Source of the DNA: Thermoactinomyces vulgaris
Lineage (GTDB): Bacteria; Bacillota; Bacilli; Thermoactinomycetales; Thermoactinomycetaceae
Assembly (NCBI RefSeq): GCF_003688725.1
Contig: NZ_REFP01000008.1
Span: forward strand, 434,001-498,000
Reading direction: 5' to 3'
Length of the DNA: 64,000 nt
Of the stretch, positions 55,088 through 63,414 are shown in pieces; positions within the stretch are counted from its first letter, which is position 1; each line of letters starts with the position of its first letter. A model generated the notes under the pieces. That model saw nothing but the letters and a program-made list of their open reading frames with translations. It ran no database searches and was not told the DNA's origin. The position numbers and the translations under genes are program-made.

Positions 55088-55666
55088 ATGCGGTTATCCA
55101 AAAAAGAACGGCAACAGCAAGTGATCCGGGCTTTTGAAGACGAACCGTTCTTGACGGATGAAGAATGTGCCAAACGATTTGGCGTGAGTATTCAAACCAT
55201 CCGTTTGGACCGGTGGGAGCTGGGGATTCCGGAATTGCGCGAACGTATCAAGCACATGGCTGAGAACCATTTGGATCGTGTCCGATCCTTGTCGTTGGAT
55301 GAAGTGATCGGTGACGTGGTGGATTTGCAGCTCGACCATAGCGGAGTTTCCATCCTTGAAATAAAAAAGGAGTATGTTTTTGCCCGCAATCACATTGCGC
55401 GGGGGCATATTCTGTTTGCTCAAGCCAATTCGCTGGCCATCGCCGTTGCCAACGCGGAAGTCGCCCTGACCGGGGCGGCGGGAATCCGTTTTGTCAGACC
55501 GGTTTATCTGGGGGAAAAATGCATTGCCAAAGCCAAGGTCGTCAAAAAATTATCTTCCCGGTTGCAGGTGGACGTGCTGACAAAAGTAAACGGCGAAACC
55601 GTTTTTCAAGGCACATTTGATGTGTATTGCCTGGAAGATAAGGAGCTTGTTAAGGAGGAGCTTTGA
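55088..55666 (+). CDS. fapR: Transcription factor FapR, malonyl-CoA-responsive lipid repressor
   Basis: FapR represses fatty acid and phospholipid genes and is released by malonyl-CoA. The 192-residue protein has an N-terminal helix-turn-helix (FLTDEECAKRFGVSIQTIRLDR, about residues 20-41) and a C-terminal hot-dog ligand domain with FARNHIARGHILFAQANSLAIAV. ATG has AAAGGTGGTGA upstream. It leads the operon it controls, and its stop overlaps plsX by one base (TGATG). Confidence 0.95.
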   Translation: MRLSKKERQQQVIRAFEDEPFLTDEECAKRFGVSIQTIRLDRWELGIPELRERIKHMAENHLDRVRSLSLDEVIGDVVDLQLDHSGVSILEIKKEYVFARNHIARGHILFAQANSLAIAVANAEVALTGAAGIRFVRPVYLGEKCIAKAKVVKKLSSRLQVDVLTKVNGETVFQGTFDVYCLEDKELVKEEL

Positions 55667-56640
55667 TGCGGATAGCAATTGATGCACATGGAGGAGATCA
55701 TGCTCCGGACGCAGTGGTGGAAGGGATCAGACAGGCGAAAGAAAAATGGCCGGATTTAAAGATCATTTTAATCGGCCTGAAGGACATGGAAGATCAATTG
55801 GCCTTGGATGGCGTTGAGTTCCGGCCGGTGACGGAAAAAATCGAACCGGAAGACAAACCGACCCAAGCCGTTCGGCGGAAAAAAGATTCTTCCATCGTTG
55901 TGGGTTGCCAGATGGTCAGAAAGAAAGAGGCCGATGCGTTTATCAGCGGGGGAAACACCGGTGCGCTGATGGCGGCGGGTTTTTTCCACGTCGGCCGGTT
56001 GAAAGGAGTCGACCGTCCCGCACTGGCTCCCGTTTTTCCGACCCTCAACGGAAAAGGAATTCTCGTGTTGGATGTCGGCGCAAACCCGGAGGCCAAACCG
56101 GAGCATTTAAGGCAGTATGCGACGATGGGAAGCATTTATGCCGAAAAGGTGTTGGGTTTTGAGTCTCCGCGTGTCGGGTTGCTCAATATCGGGACCGAAG
56201 AGGGGAAAGGAACAGAACTTACCCGGGAAGCCTATGCGCTGATCGAAAAAGATTTGGCAGCCCGGTTTGTGGGAAATGTGGAAGCCCGCGACATTTTGGA
56301 AGGGCCTTGTGAAGTGCTCGTCTGTGACGGTTTTACCGGAAATGTGCTTCTGAAAAACACCGAAGGGGTGGCCAAAGCGGTTTTTGGCCGTTTGAAACAG
56401 GAACTCACGGCCAATTTGATGACAAAGTCCATGGCGGCCTTGTTGAAACCGCGCTTGAAAAAGTTTGCCCAAGCGATGGATTACAAGGAGCATGGAGGAG
56501 CTCCGCTTTTGGGGCTTAAGGGGCCCGTGATCAAAGCGCACGGTTCTTCCGATGCCAGAGCCTTTTGTAATGCCATCCGGCAAACACGCCGTTTTTTGCA
56601 ACACGATGTGATTTCGCGGATGGAAGAGGAATTGTCTTAG
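55666..56640 (+). CDS. plsX: Phosphate acyltransferase PlsX
   Basis: It converts acyl-ACP to acyl-phosphate for phospholipid synthesis. The 324-residue protein starts MRIAIDAHGGDHAPD, with SGGNTGALMAAG, VLDVGANPEAKPEHLRQYA and VCDGFTGNVLLKNTEG. ATG 55666 follows AAGGAGGAG. Confidence 0.95.
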   Translation: MRIAIDAHGGDHAPDAVVEGIRQAKEKWPDLKIILIGLKDMEDQLALDGVEFRPVTEKIEPEDKPTQAVRRKKDSSIVVGCQMVRKKEADAFISGGNTGALMAAGFFHVGRLKGVDRPALAPVFPTLNGKGILVLDVGANPEAKPEHLRQYATMGSIYAEKVLGFESPRVGLLNIGTEEGKGTELTREAYALIEKDLAARFVGNVEARDILEGPCEVLVCDGFTGNVLLKNTEGVAKAVFGRLKQELTANLMTKSMAALLKPRLKKFAQAMDYKEHGGAPLLGLKGPVIKAHGSSDARAFCNAIRQTRRFLQHDVISRMEEELS

Positions 56641-56658
56641 GAAGAGAGGAGCTGGAAA

Positions 56659-57648
56659 ATGAGGTCAGTGGGTATATTGGGAACGGGATCCTATTTGCCG
56701 GAAAAAGTGTTAACCAATGCCGATTTGGAGAAAATGGTGGATACCAATGATGAATGGATCGTAAGCCGGACAGGCATTCGTGAGCGCAGGATTGCGGCTC
56801 CGGAAGAAGCTTCTTCCGATTTATCCGTCAAAGCGGCGGAAAAAGCACTGAAAAAAGCCGGGATCCGTGCCGAGGAGCTTGACATGATCATCGTCACGAC
56901 CGTGACACCGGATATGAATTTTCCGGCGACGGCTTGCTTGGTGCAAGACCGGCTCGGTGCCAAAAAAGCAGCCACGTTTGATTTGTCGGCCGCATGCACC
57001 GGTTTTATTTACGGAATATCAACAGGTGCACAGTTCATTGCAACGGGTGTATACAAATATGTGCTGGTGATCGGGGTGGAATGCCTGTCGCGCATTGTTG
57101 ACTGGACCGACCGGAACACTTGTGTGTTGTTCGGCGATGGTGCCGGAGCCGCGGTGCTCGGTCCGGTGGAAGAAGGATATGGTTTCTTGTCTTTCGAATT
57201 AGGAGGAGACGGTTCGGGAGGCAATTTGTTGAATTTGCCGGCGGGAGGATCCCGTCTTCCGGCTTCTGAGAAAACCATCCGGGAGCGCCTTCATTATGTG
57301 CATATGTCCGGACGGGAAGTGTTTAAATTTGCGGTGCGCGTGATGGGAAATGCCACGGAAGAAGCACTGGCCAAAGCAGGTTTGTCAAAAGAAGACATCG
57401 ATTTTCTTGTTCCTCACCAGGCGAATATTCGCATTATCGATTCTGCAGTGAAACGGCTGGGCCTGACCGAAGACAAAGTGGTTGTGAACCTGGACCGCTA
57501 CGGGAACATGTCATCCGCCTCGATTCCGGTTGCTCTCGATGAAGCGGTGGAACGCGGACTGATTAAAAAAGGGGATACGATGGTTCTCTGCGGTTTTGGC
57601 GGCGGCCTGACCTGGGGGGCAACCGTTTTGAAATGGGCGTTGGATTAA
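56659..57648 (+). CDS. fabH: Beta-ketoacyl-ACP synthase III
   Basis: It starts fatty acid synthesis by condensing acyl-CoA with malonyl-ACP. The 329-residue thiolase-fold protein has the catalytic triad: Cys113 in AACTGFIYG, His in VPHQANIRI and Asn in [10 protein letters not shown]. In Gram-positive bacteria the enzyme usually prefers branched-chain primers; the specificity cannot be read here. In B. subtilis fabH is not in this operon. Confidence 0.95.
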   Translation: MRSVGILGTGSYLPEKVLTNADLEKMVDTNDEWIVSRTGIRERRIAAPEEASSDLSVKAAEKALKKAGIRAEELDMIIVTTVTPDMNFPATACLVQDRLGAKKAATFDLSAACTGFIYGISTGAQFIATGVYKYVLVIGVECLSRIVDWTDRNTCVLFGDGAGAAVLGPVEEGYGFLSFELGGDGSGGNLLNLPAGGSRLPASEKTIRERLHYVHMSGREVFKFAVRVMGNATEEALAKAGLSKEDIDFLVPHQANIRIIDSAVKRLGLTEDKVVVNLDRYGNMSSASIPVALDEAVERGLIKKGDTMVLCGFGGGLTWGATVLKWALD

Positions 57649-57667
57649 AGAAGAGGGAGGAATCCGA

Positions 57668-58615
57668 GTGAGCAAGATCGCCTTTGTTTTTCCGGGCCAA
57701 GGTTCGCAAAAAACCGGCATGGGATTGGAAATATACAAGGCCACGGAGACCGCGAAACAAGTATTTGCCGATGCGGACAAAACGTTGGGGTATGCCTTGT
57801 CGCAACTTTGCTTTGAAGGGCCGGGAGAACAGCTTCGCTTGACGAAAAACACACAGCCTGCCATCCTCACGACAAGCATCGCCTTGTGGAAAGTGCTGGA
57901 TGCGCAGTTGGACCGAAAACCGGATTTTGTAGCCGGACACAGCTTGGGGGAATATTCCGCATTGGTGGCTGCAGGCTCCCTTTCTTTTGCGGATGCCGTT
58001 CTCACTGTACATAAACGCGGAACCTACATGGAAGAAGCGGTTCCGGCCGGTGAGGGGGCAATGTCTGCCGTAATGAACCTGGATCGCGACAAACTGGTGG
58101 AAATTTGCAAAGAAGTGTCGCACGAAGGACACGTGGTGGAACCGGCAAATTTCAACTCCCCGAACCAGATTGTGATTTCCGGTCACCAAGCGGCGGTCAA
58201 AGAGGCAGGGGAAAAAGCGGTGGAAGCCGGGGCGCGCCGTGTGATTCCGCTTTCGGTCAGCGGACCGTTCCACTCTTCGCTGATGCAACCGGCCGCAGAC
58301 CGTTTGGCGGACCACCTGGCATCGGTTCCGATCCGCGAGGCGAAAGTGCCGGTGGTGGCCAATGCCACGGCACGGGGAGTGACGGATTCCGAAGCGATTC
58401 AGCAACTGTTGGTGCAACAAGTGGCTTCCCCGGTTTTGTGGGAAGACAGTGTGCGATACATGCTGGAGGAAGGGGTCACCGTCTTTGTCGAGATCGGAGC
58501 CGGAAACGTATTGTCCGGACTGATCAAAAAAGTGGACCGGAAAGTCAAGACCCTCTCCGTTCAGGATCCGGAATCGTTAAAACAAGCGGTTGAAACCTTA
58601 CAATCTCTCAAATAG
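57668..58615 (+). CDS. fabD: Malonyl-CoA:ACP transacylase
   Basis: It loads malonate onto ACP. The 315-residue protein has [13 protein letters not shown] at the start, the nucleophile Ser92 in [11 protein letters not shown] and the catalytic His in [13 protein letters not shown] follows a GGAGGAATCC site. Confidence 0.95.
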   Translation: MSKIAFVFPGQGSQKTGMGLEIYKATETAKQVFADADKTLGYALSQLCFEGPGEQLRLTKNTQPAILTTSIALWKVLDAQLDRKPDFVAGHSLGEYSALVAAGSLSFADAVLTVHKRGTYMEEAVPAGEGAMSAVMNLDRDKLVEICKEVSHEGHVVEPANFNSPNQIVISGHQAAVKEAGEKAVEAGARRVIPLSVSGPFHSSLMQPAADRLADHLASVPIREAKVPVVANATARGVTDSEAIQQLLVQQVASPVLWEDSVRYMLEEGVTVFVEIGAGNVLSGLIKKVDRKVKTLSVQDPESLKQAVETLQSLK

Positions 58616-58632
58616 GGAAGGAGAGACTGCGG

Positions 58633-59373
58633 ATGTTGACAGGGAAAATTGCATTTGTGACGGGCGGTTCGCGCGGGATCGGACGAGCCGTGGCGCTGTC
58701 TTTGGCCGATGCCGGTTGCGACGTGGCCGTCTTTTACGCGGGAAACCATCAGGCTGCGGAAGAAACGGTGGCGGCCATCAAAGAAAAAGGGCGCAATGCC
58801 GTGGCGGTTCAAGTTGATGTTTCCAAAGCGGATCAAGTGGAACGCGCTTTTAAGGAAGCGGAATCCACTTTGGGGAAAGTGGATATTTTGGTGAACAATG
58901 CCGGCATCACGCGGGACAACTTATTGATGCGCATGAAAGAAGAAGACTGGGAACAGGTGATTGACACCAACTTGAAAGGGGTCTTCCTGTGCACCAAAGC
59001 TGTTGCCCGCACCATGATGAAGAAGCGGAGCGGCCGGATCATCAACATCAGTTCCATTGTCGGCATTGTCGGCAACCCGGGACAAGCCAATTACGTCGCG
59101 GCCAAATCCGGAGTGATTGGGATGACCAAAACGATTGCAAAAGAACTGGCCGGCCGCGGGATCACCGTGAATGCCGTGGCACCGGGTTACATCGATACCG
59201 ACATGACCAGCCGGTTGGATGACACGATCAAGGAGCAGATGTTATCCGCCATTCCGCTGGGCCGGTTTGGCAAACCGGAAGATGTGGCGGAAGTCGTCAA
59301 GTTTTTGGCTTCCGATGCCGCCGCTTACATCACCGGTCAAACCATTCAGGTGGATGGCGGCATGGTCATGTAA
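58633..59373 (+). CDS. fabG: 3-oxoacyl-ACP reductase
   Basis: It reduces 3-oxoacyl-ACP with NADPH. The 246-residue short-chain dehydrogenase has the cofactor loop [10 protein letters not shown] (about residues 10-19), NNAGIT, and the catalytic Ser-Tyr-Lys in ISSIVG and [11 protein letters not shown] has a GGAGAG site. Confidence 0.96.
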   Translation: MLTGKIAFVTGGSRGIGRAVALSLADAGCDVAVFYAGNHQAAEETVAAIKEKGRNAVAVQVDVSKADQVERAFKEAESTLGKVDILVNNAGITRDNLLMRMKEEDWEQVIDTNLKGVFLCTKAVARTMMKKRSGRIINISSIVGIVGNPGQANYVAAKSGVIGMTKTIAKELAGRGITVNAVAPGYIDTDMTSRLDDTIKEQMLSAIPLGRFGKPEDVAEVVKFLASDAAAYITGQTIQVDGGMVM

Positions 59374-59381
59374 TCCGTTGA

Positions 59382-59410
59382 TTGCTTGTCCACAATCAAA
59401 TGCGTATAAT
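59382..59410 (+). promoter_or_regulatory. SigA-type promoter for acpP
   Basis: TTGCTT and a perfect TATAAT with 17 bases between them, nine bases after the fabG stop. It gives acpP, whose product is needed in large amounts, extra transcription inside the fab operon. Confidence 0.65.
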
Positions 59411-59430
59411 ACGAAAGGGAGGTGAAAGAA

Positions 59431-59670
59431 ATGGCAGAAACAACGTTAGAACGAGTGAAAAAAATCATTGTGGAAAACTTAAGCGTTGAACCGAGTGAAG
59501 TAACGTTGGAAGCAAACATCAAAGAAGATCTCGGTGCAGACTCTCTCGATGTGGTGGATCTCATCATGGAACTTGAAGATGAGTTTGACATGGAGATCTC
59601 CGATGAAGAGGCTGAAAAAATCGCCACGGTCGGAGATGTCGTGGAATACATCGAAAAAAACCAACAATAA
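59431..59670 (+). CDS. acpP: Acyl carrier protein
   Basis: This small acidic protein carries growing acyl chains on a phosphopantetheine arm attached to Ser38 in LGADSLD. The 79-residue length is normal. ATG 59431 has AAAGGGAGGTGA upstream. Confidence 0.97.
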   Translation: MAETTLERVKKIIVENLSVEPSEVTLEANIKEDLGADSLDVVDLIMELEDEFDMEISDEEAEKIATVGDVVEYIEKNQQ

Positions 59671-59690
59671 GCATTTTTTGTACTTATTCT

Positions 59691-59715
59691 AAAGTCCCGT
59701 ATCATGCGGGACTTT
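59691..59715. terminator. Hairpin between acpP and fabF
   Basis: AAAGTCCCG and CGGGACTTT form a perfect 9-base stem with a 7-base loop, with no T-run beyond the stem. It could be a partial terminator or an mRNA stabiliser. Confidence 0.5.
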
Positions 59716-59755
59716 ACACACCTAATCGTATGAATGAGGAAAGGCGGTGGACCAG

Positions 59756-60997
59756 ATGAACCGGGTTGTCATCACTGGTCTTGGAGTCATTTCTCCTCTG
59801 GGCAATGATATTGATACCTTTTGGAATCATTTGATTCAGGGAAAATCCGGAGTGAGTACGATCACGCGGTTTGATACTTCGGATTTTGCAGTCAAGATTG
59901 CTGCGGAAGTGAAAGATTTTAATCCATTGGATTTTATGAATAAAAAAGATGCCAAAAGAATGGACCGCTTTGTCCAATTTGCCGTGGCCGCATCCAAAAT
60001 GGCTCTTGAGCATGCCGGACTGGACATGGACAAAGTGGAAAAAGAACGGGTCGGCACATACATCGGCTCGGGAATCGGCGGACTGGAAACGTTGGAGGAA
60101 CAGCACAAAGTCATGATGAAACGGGGACCGCGGCGGGTCAGTCCTTTCTTCGTTCCCATGATGATTGCCAATATGGCATCCGGTATCGTTTCCATTCAAA
60201 TCGGGGCCAAGGGACCCAACAGCGCGGCCATTTCGGCATGTGCCACCGGAACGCACTGTGTCGGCGATGCTTTTAAAATTTTGCAACGCGGCGATGCAGA
60301 CGTCATGATCGCGGGTGGAACCGAAGCCACCATTTTGCCGATGGCAGTTGCCGGTTTTTCAGCGATGGGGGCATTGTCCACCAACAATGAGGCTCCGGAA
60401 AAAGCCAGCCGTCCGTTTGACAGGGACCGTGACGGATTTGTCATGGGGGAAGGCGCCGGCGTGTTGGTTCTGGAAACCTTGGAACATGCACAAAAACGTG
60501 GAGCCAACATCATTGCGGAAGTTGTCGGATACGGCATGACTGCGGATGCTTATCACTTGACAAGTCCTGATCCGGAAGGGGACGGGGCAAAACGCAGCAT
60601 GCTGATGGCTGTCAAAGACGCCGGACTGGAGCCGGAAGATGTGGACTACATCAATGCACACGGCACGTCCACCGATTACAATGACAAATTTGAAACCATG
60701 GCGATCAAAGGCGCATTTGGCGAGCATGCCAAACGTTTGGCCATTAGCTCGACCAAATCCATGACCGGCCATTTGCTGGGAGCAGCCGGCGGCATTGAAA
60801 CCATTGCAACGGCACTCGCCATTAAAGAAGGCATTGTTCCGCCGACCATCAACTTGGAAAATCCGGATCCTGATTGTGATTTGGATTATGTTCCGAATGA
60901 AGCGCGGAAAATGCGGGTGCGTGCGGCCCTGTCCAATTCGCTCGGATTCGGGGGGCATAATGCAACCATTGCCTTGAAAGAATATCAGGAGGCATAA
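59756..60997 (+). CDS. fabF: Beta-ketoacyl-ACP synthase II
   Basis: It elongates acyl-ACP with malonyl-ACP. The 413-residue thiolase-fold protein has Cys162 in SACATGTHC, and the two histidines in [11 protein letters not shown] and [16 protein letters not shown] 59756 after AAAGGCGGTGG is preferred over GTG 59747. In B. subtilis fabF is elsewhere, next to fabHA; here it lies between acpP and rnc, as in many other bacteria. Confidence 0.95.
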   Translation: MNRVVITGLGVISPLGNDIDTFWNHLIQGKSGVSTITRFDTSDFAVKIAAEVKDFNPLDFMNKKDAKRMDRFVQFAVAASKMALEHAGLDMDKVEKERVGTYIGSGIGGLETLEEQHKVMMKRGPRRVSPFFVPMMIANMASGIVSIQIGAKGPNSAAISACATGTHCVGDAFKILQRGDADVMIAGGTEATILPMAVAGFSAMGALSTNNEAPEKASRPFDRDRDGFVMGEGAGVLVLETLEHAQKRGANIIAEVVGYGMTADAYHLTSPDPEGDGAKRSMLMAVKDAGLEPEDVDYINAHGTSTDYNDKFETMAIKGAFGEHAKRLAISSTKSMTGHLLGAAGGIETIATALAIKEGIVPPTINLENPDPDCDLDYVPNEARKMRVRAALSNSLGFGGHNATIALKEYQEA

Positions 60998-61016
60998 GGA
61001 AAAGGGGTGAAACGGA

Positions 61017-61703
61017 ATGGATCTGGCACGATTGGAGCAAATCACCGGATTAAAGTTTCATAACCGAAAACTATTCCAACAAGCGTTCACCCATACTTCA
61101 TTTACGCATGAGAAAAAGGCGACCGGCGTGCATCCGGATAATGAGCGGTTGGAATTTTTGGGGGATGCCGTTTTGGAATTGGCGGTTTCAGAGTATTTGT
61201 TTCAACAGTATCCCAAAATGAGCGAAGGAGACTTGACACGCACGAGGGCCCGTGTCGTGTGTGAAGCTTCATTGGCCTCCTTTGCCAAAGAGTTGGGATT
61301 TGGTGAACATGTCCGCTTGGGAAAAGGAGAAGAGATGACCGGAGGACGTTCACGGCCATCTCTTCTGGCTGACGTGTTCGAAGCGTTTATCGGAGCGCTC
61401 TTCTTGGACAGCGGGCTGGAGCAGGTGAAAAAGTTTTTGGAGCGCGTTGTGTTTCCAAAAGTGAATAGTGATTGGCTGAAAAACATGCTGGATGCCAAAA
61501 GTCAATTGCAGGAAGTCGTTCAGCAAGGACGGCTGGGAACTTTGGAATACCGCATTGTGGATACAAAAGGTCCGGCTCATGACCGCCATTTTGTCGTCGA
61601 GGTGTGCTTGGACCAAAAACCTATCGGGAAAGGGACGGGCCGGTCCAAAAAAGAGGCGGAACAACGTGCTGCTTCAGAGGCGTTGGCAAGATGGAGAACT
61701 TAA
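61017..61703 (+). CDS. rnc: Ribonuclease III
   Basis: It cleaves double-stranded RNA, including rRNA precursors. The 228-residue protein has the signature [15 protein letters not shown] (about residues 43-57) with the metal-binding acidic residues, a second acidic cluster in [18 protein letters not shown] and a C-terminal double-stranded RNA-binding domain ending [19 protein letters not shown] has AAAAGGGGTGA upstream. Confidence 0.95.
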   Translation: MDLARLEQITGLKFHNRKLFQQAFTHTSFTHEKKATGVHPDNERLEFLGDAVLELAVSEYLFQQYPKMSEGDLTRTRARVVCEASLASFAKELGFGEHVRLGKGEEMTGGRSRPSLLADVFEAFIGALFLDSGLEQVKKFLERVVFPKVNSDWLKNMLDAKSQLQEVVQQGRLGTLEYRIVDTKGPAHDRHFVVEVCLDQKPIGKGTGRSKKEAEQRAASEALARWRT

Positions 61704-61710
61704 GCGTATG

Positions 61711-61746
61711 AACCACCGCAAATATACATTACGGTGGTTTTTGTTT
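61711..61746 (+). terminator. Terminator after rnc
   Basis: AACCACCG and CGGTGGTT form an 8-base stem around a 13-base loop, then TTTTGTTTTT follows. Confidence 0.75.
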
Positions 61747-61768
61747 TTGATAAGAGGGGGGGAGAAAC

Positions 61769-61963
61769 ATGGAAGTGATTGCGCCTGTTTTTTTTCAAGT
61801 TTTTTCAATCATGGCCATCATTCTCCCTGTTTCCGGGGGGATTTTTGCTTTGTTCCTGTTGTACAGAGGGGTGAAAGCATTGGAAGGGATCCGGGACACC
61901 TTGGAAAAGTTTGCAGGTGGCCAAAACCCGAAAAATGAGGAGCACCCAGATGAACAAAACTGA
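61769..61963 (+). CDS. Small single-pass membrane protein, unknown function
   Basis: The 64-residue protein has one hydrophobic segment at about residues 8-30 (FQVFSIMAIILPVSGGIFALFLLY), then a short amphipathic helix (RGVKALEGIRDTLEKF) and a polar tail. ATG follows AGAGGGGGGGAGA, a strong site. No family is recognised. It lies between the rnc terminator and the Fur-box promoter. Confidence 0.6.
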   Translation: MEVIAPVFFQVFSIMAIILPVSGGIFALFLLYRGVKALEGIRDTLEKFAGGQNPKNEEHPDEQN

Positions 61964-61971
61964 AAAGGGGA

Positions 61972-62000
61972 TAGACCTTTCCGTTTGCATCCATTATAAT
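61972..62000 (+). promoter_or_regulatory. SigA-type promoter for the FhuF-like gene
   Basis: TAGACC and a perfect TATAAT are separated by 17 bases. The Fur box starts on the next base. Confidence 0.6.
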
Positions 62001-62015
62001 TGATAATAAATATCA
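62001..62015 (+). promoter_or_regulatory. Fur box
   Basis: TGATAATAAATATCA matches the 7-1-7 Fur/PerR-type box TGATAATNATTATCA in all but one position. Directly after a -10 box it would block transcription when iron is sufficient. Confidence 0.75.
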
Positions 62016-62044
62016 TTTTCAGCAAGCGGAAAGGGGTTTTCAAC

Positions 62045-62797
62045 ATGCCCCCTGTCAGTTATGCAGTGGATATCTTACCGACGCAATTTCATATTGTCTT
62101 TCCGGAAGAAAATGATTCCTCTTTCATGTTGCTTTCCGGGCGGGAACTGTTGAAACATGAAGTGTGCGTTCGTTTGTTGGAAGAGTGGTCGGAACGGATG
62201 AAGGTGAATTCCTTGAGCGTTGTGGCTTCTCAATTTTCCAAACATTACAGTTTTACGGTTGTGGTTCCTGCTTTGTATGCGATGAGCGCATTAAATGAAC
62301 GATTGGATTTTTCGCCGGACAATGTGCGGATTCAAACCACTTGGCAACATCAGCGTTTGAACATGCAATTGCAATTGCGCGATTGGAAAGCACAACCGAT
62401 GAGGGAGAAAAACCGGAAGTTTTTGCGTGAGCAATTATTGACATCATTATTTACTCATCATATTGCTCCCCTTTGGCATCAATTGCACCGTCTGACCGGC
62501 ATTCCTTTATCGATTTTGTGGGAAAACCTCGCCGGATATATTTATTGGTTATATGAATCCAAATTAAAAGAAGATGACCAGGTGAATCCGTCCTTGGCCC
62601 AAGATGATTTTCATTATTTGCTTTCCGGGGCGGAGGCCGGCATGTTTCGCGAAAAAGTTCAACCCATTGGCCGTTACTATGCCGGTGCTCAGGCAAGAGT
62701 CCGAAAAACTTGTTGTTTGTATTATCTGGCCAGTGAAGATCAGGTTTGTTGCCAAAATTGTCCGCGCTTACAACAACGCGGCCCGGCAAATGGATGA
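62045..62797 (+). CDS. FhuF-like ferric siderophore reductase, [2Fe-2S] protein
   Basis: The 250-residue protein has the FhuF-type layout: an alpha-helical IucA/IucC-like part (LLTSLFTHHIAPLWHQLHRLTG, IPLSILWENLAGYIYWLYE) and a C-terminal cysteine cluster TCCLYY then CCQNCP. FhuF reduces iron in siderophores with this cluster. The usual pattern is CC-x10-C-x2-C; here an extra cysteine follows the third one, so the spacing can be read in two ways. ATG 62045 has AAAGGGG upstream. Fur-box control agrees with an iron role. No siderophore transporter gene is adjacent. Confidence 0.8.
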   Translation: MPPVSYAVDILPTQFHIVFPEENDSSFMLLSGRELLKHEVCVRLLEEWSERMKVNSLSVVASQFSKHYSFTVVVPALYAMSALNERLDFSPDNVRIQTTWQHQRLNMQLQLRDWKAQPMREKNRKFLREQLLTSLFTHHIAPLWHQLHRLTGIPLSILWENLAGYIYWLYESKLKEDDQVNPSLAQDDFHYLLSGAEAGMFREKVQPIGRYYAGAQARVRKTCCLYYLASEDQVCCQNCPRLQQRGPANG

Positions 62798-62817
62798 AAC
62801 AAGGACGATATTTCAGG

Positions 62818-62858
62818 AAAAGCCGCTTCGACATTTACCGGGAGGCGGCTTTTTTTTA
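62818..62858 (+). terminator. Terminator after the FhuF-like gene
   Basis: AAAGCCGC and GCGGCTTT with an 18-base loop, followed by five more T residues. Confidence 0.75.
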
Positions 62859-62920
62859 GAGGAAATAGCGGTTAAACCGGAAAATCAAGTAATAAGCGGT
62901 CTGAAAGGAGAGGAAGGATC

Positions 62921-63257
62921 ATGGATTTTTGTTCGTATCAGGACTTTCAAAAAGTGGAACTGAGGATCGGGCAAATTGTCAAAGTTGCTCCTTTTCCCAA
63001 AGCCAAAAAACCCGCCTACCAATTGTGGATCGATTTTGGCGAAAAGCTGGGAGTGAAAAAAAGCAGTGCCCAAGTGACAAAACGGTATCAGCCGAAAGAG
63101 CTGGAGGGCCGGAAAGTGGTCGGTCACCAATTTGCCGCCCAAGCAGATCGCCGATTTTCAATCGGAAGTGTTGGTGCTCGGAGTTGATTCGGTCCAAGGC
63201 GGGGTGACACTCTTGGACATCGATCATGAAGCTCCTTTGGGAAGCCGGGTTTATTGA
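62921..63257 (+). pseudogene. csaA: csaA (tRNA-binding domain chaperone-like), frameshifted
   Basis: The first 67 codons encode a CsaA/EMAP-type tRNA-binding domain (FQKVELRIGQIV, KKPAYQLWIDFG, KKSSAQVTKRY, GRKVV). At about 63122 the similarity moves to the next frame: reading from GTC 63123 gives VTNLPPKQIADFQSEVLVLGV to the stop at 63257. The undisturbed family reads KVV-x-VxNxPPKQIA, so two bases are missing or one is extra. The start ATG has a good AAAGGAGAGGAAGG site. Either a recent pseudogene or a sequencing error. Confidence 0.8.
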
Positions 63258-63318
63258 CAGACGGATGTTGATGAATCTGTGATCAATATGAAAAAAATCA
63301 ATCCCGCCCGTTTTTTTG

Positions 63319-63327
63319 TGCTAAAAT
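63319..63327 (+). promoter_or_regulatory. Possible extended -10 promoter upstream of smc
   Basis: TG-C-TAAAAT fits an extended -10 element; no clear -35 box is present. It lies 88 bases before the smc start codon. Confidence 0.35.
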
Positions 63328-63356
63328 ATATCAGTTCATACACTTTGTAAGGGTTG

Positions 63357-63395
63357 TGCTCTTTCTTTACAGACATGAGAAGAGCATTATTTTTT
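63357..63395 (+). terminator. Terminator-like hairpin in the smc leader
   Basis: TGCTCTT and AAGAGCA form a 7-base stem around a 16-base loop, followed by TTATTTTTT. It lies between the candidate promoter and smc, so it may be an attenuator or the terminator of csaA transcription. Confidence 0.5.
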
Positions 63396-63414
63396 GGGGA
63401 GAGGAGGGCTGTTT

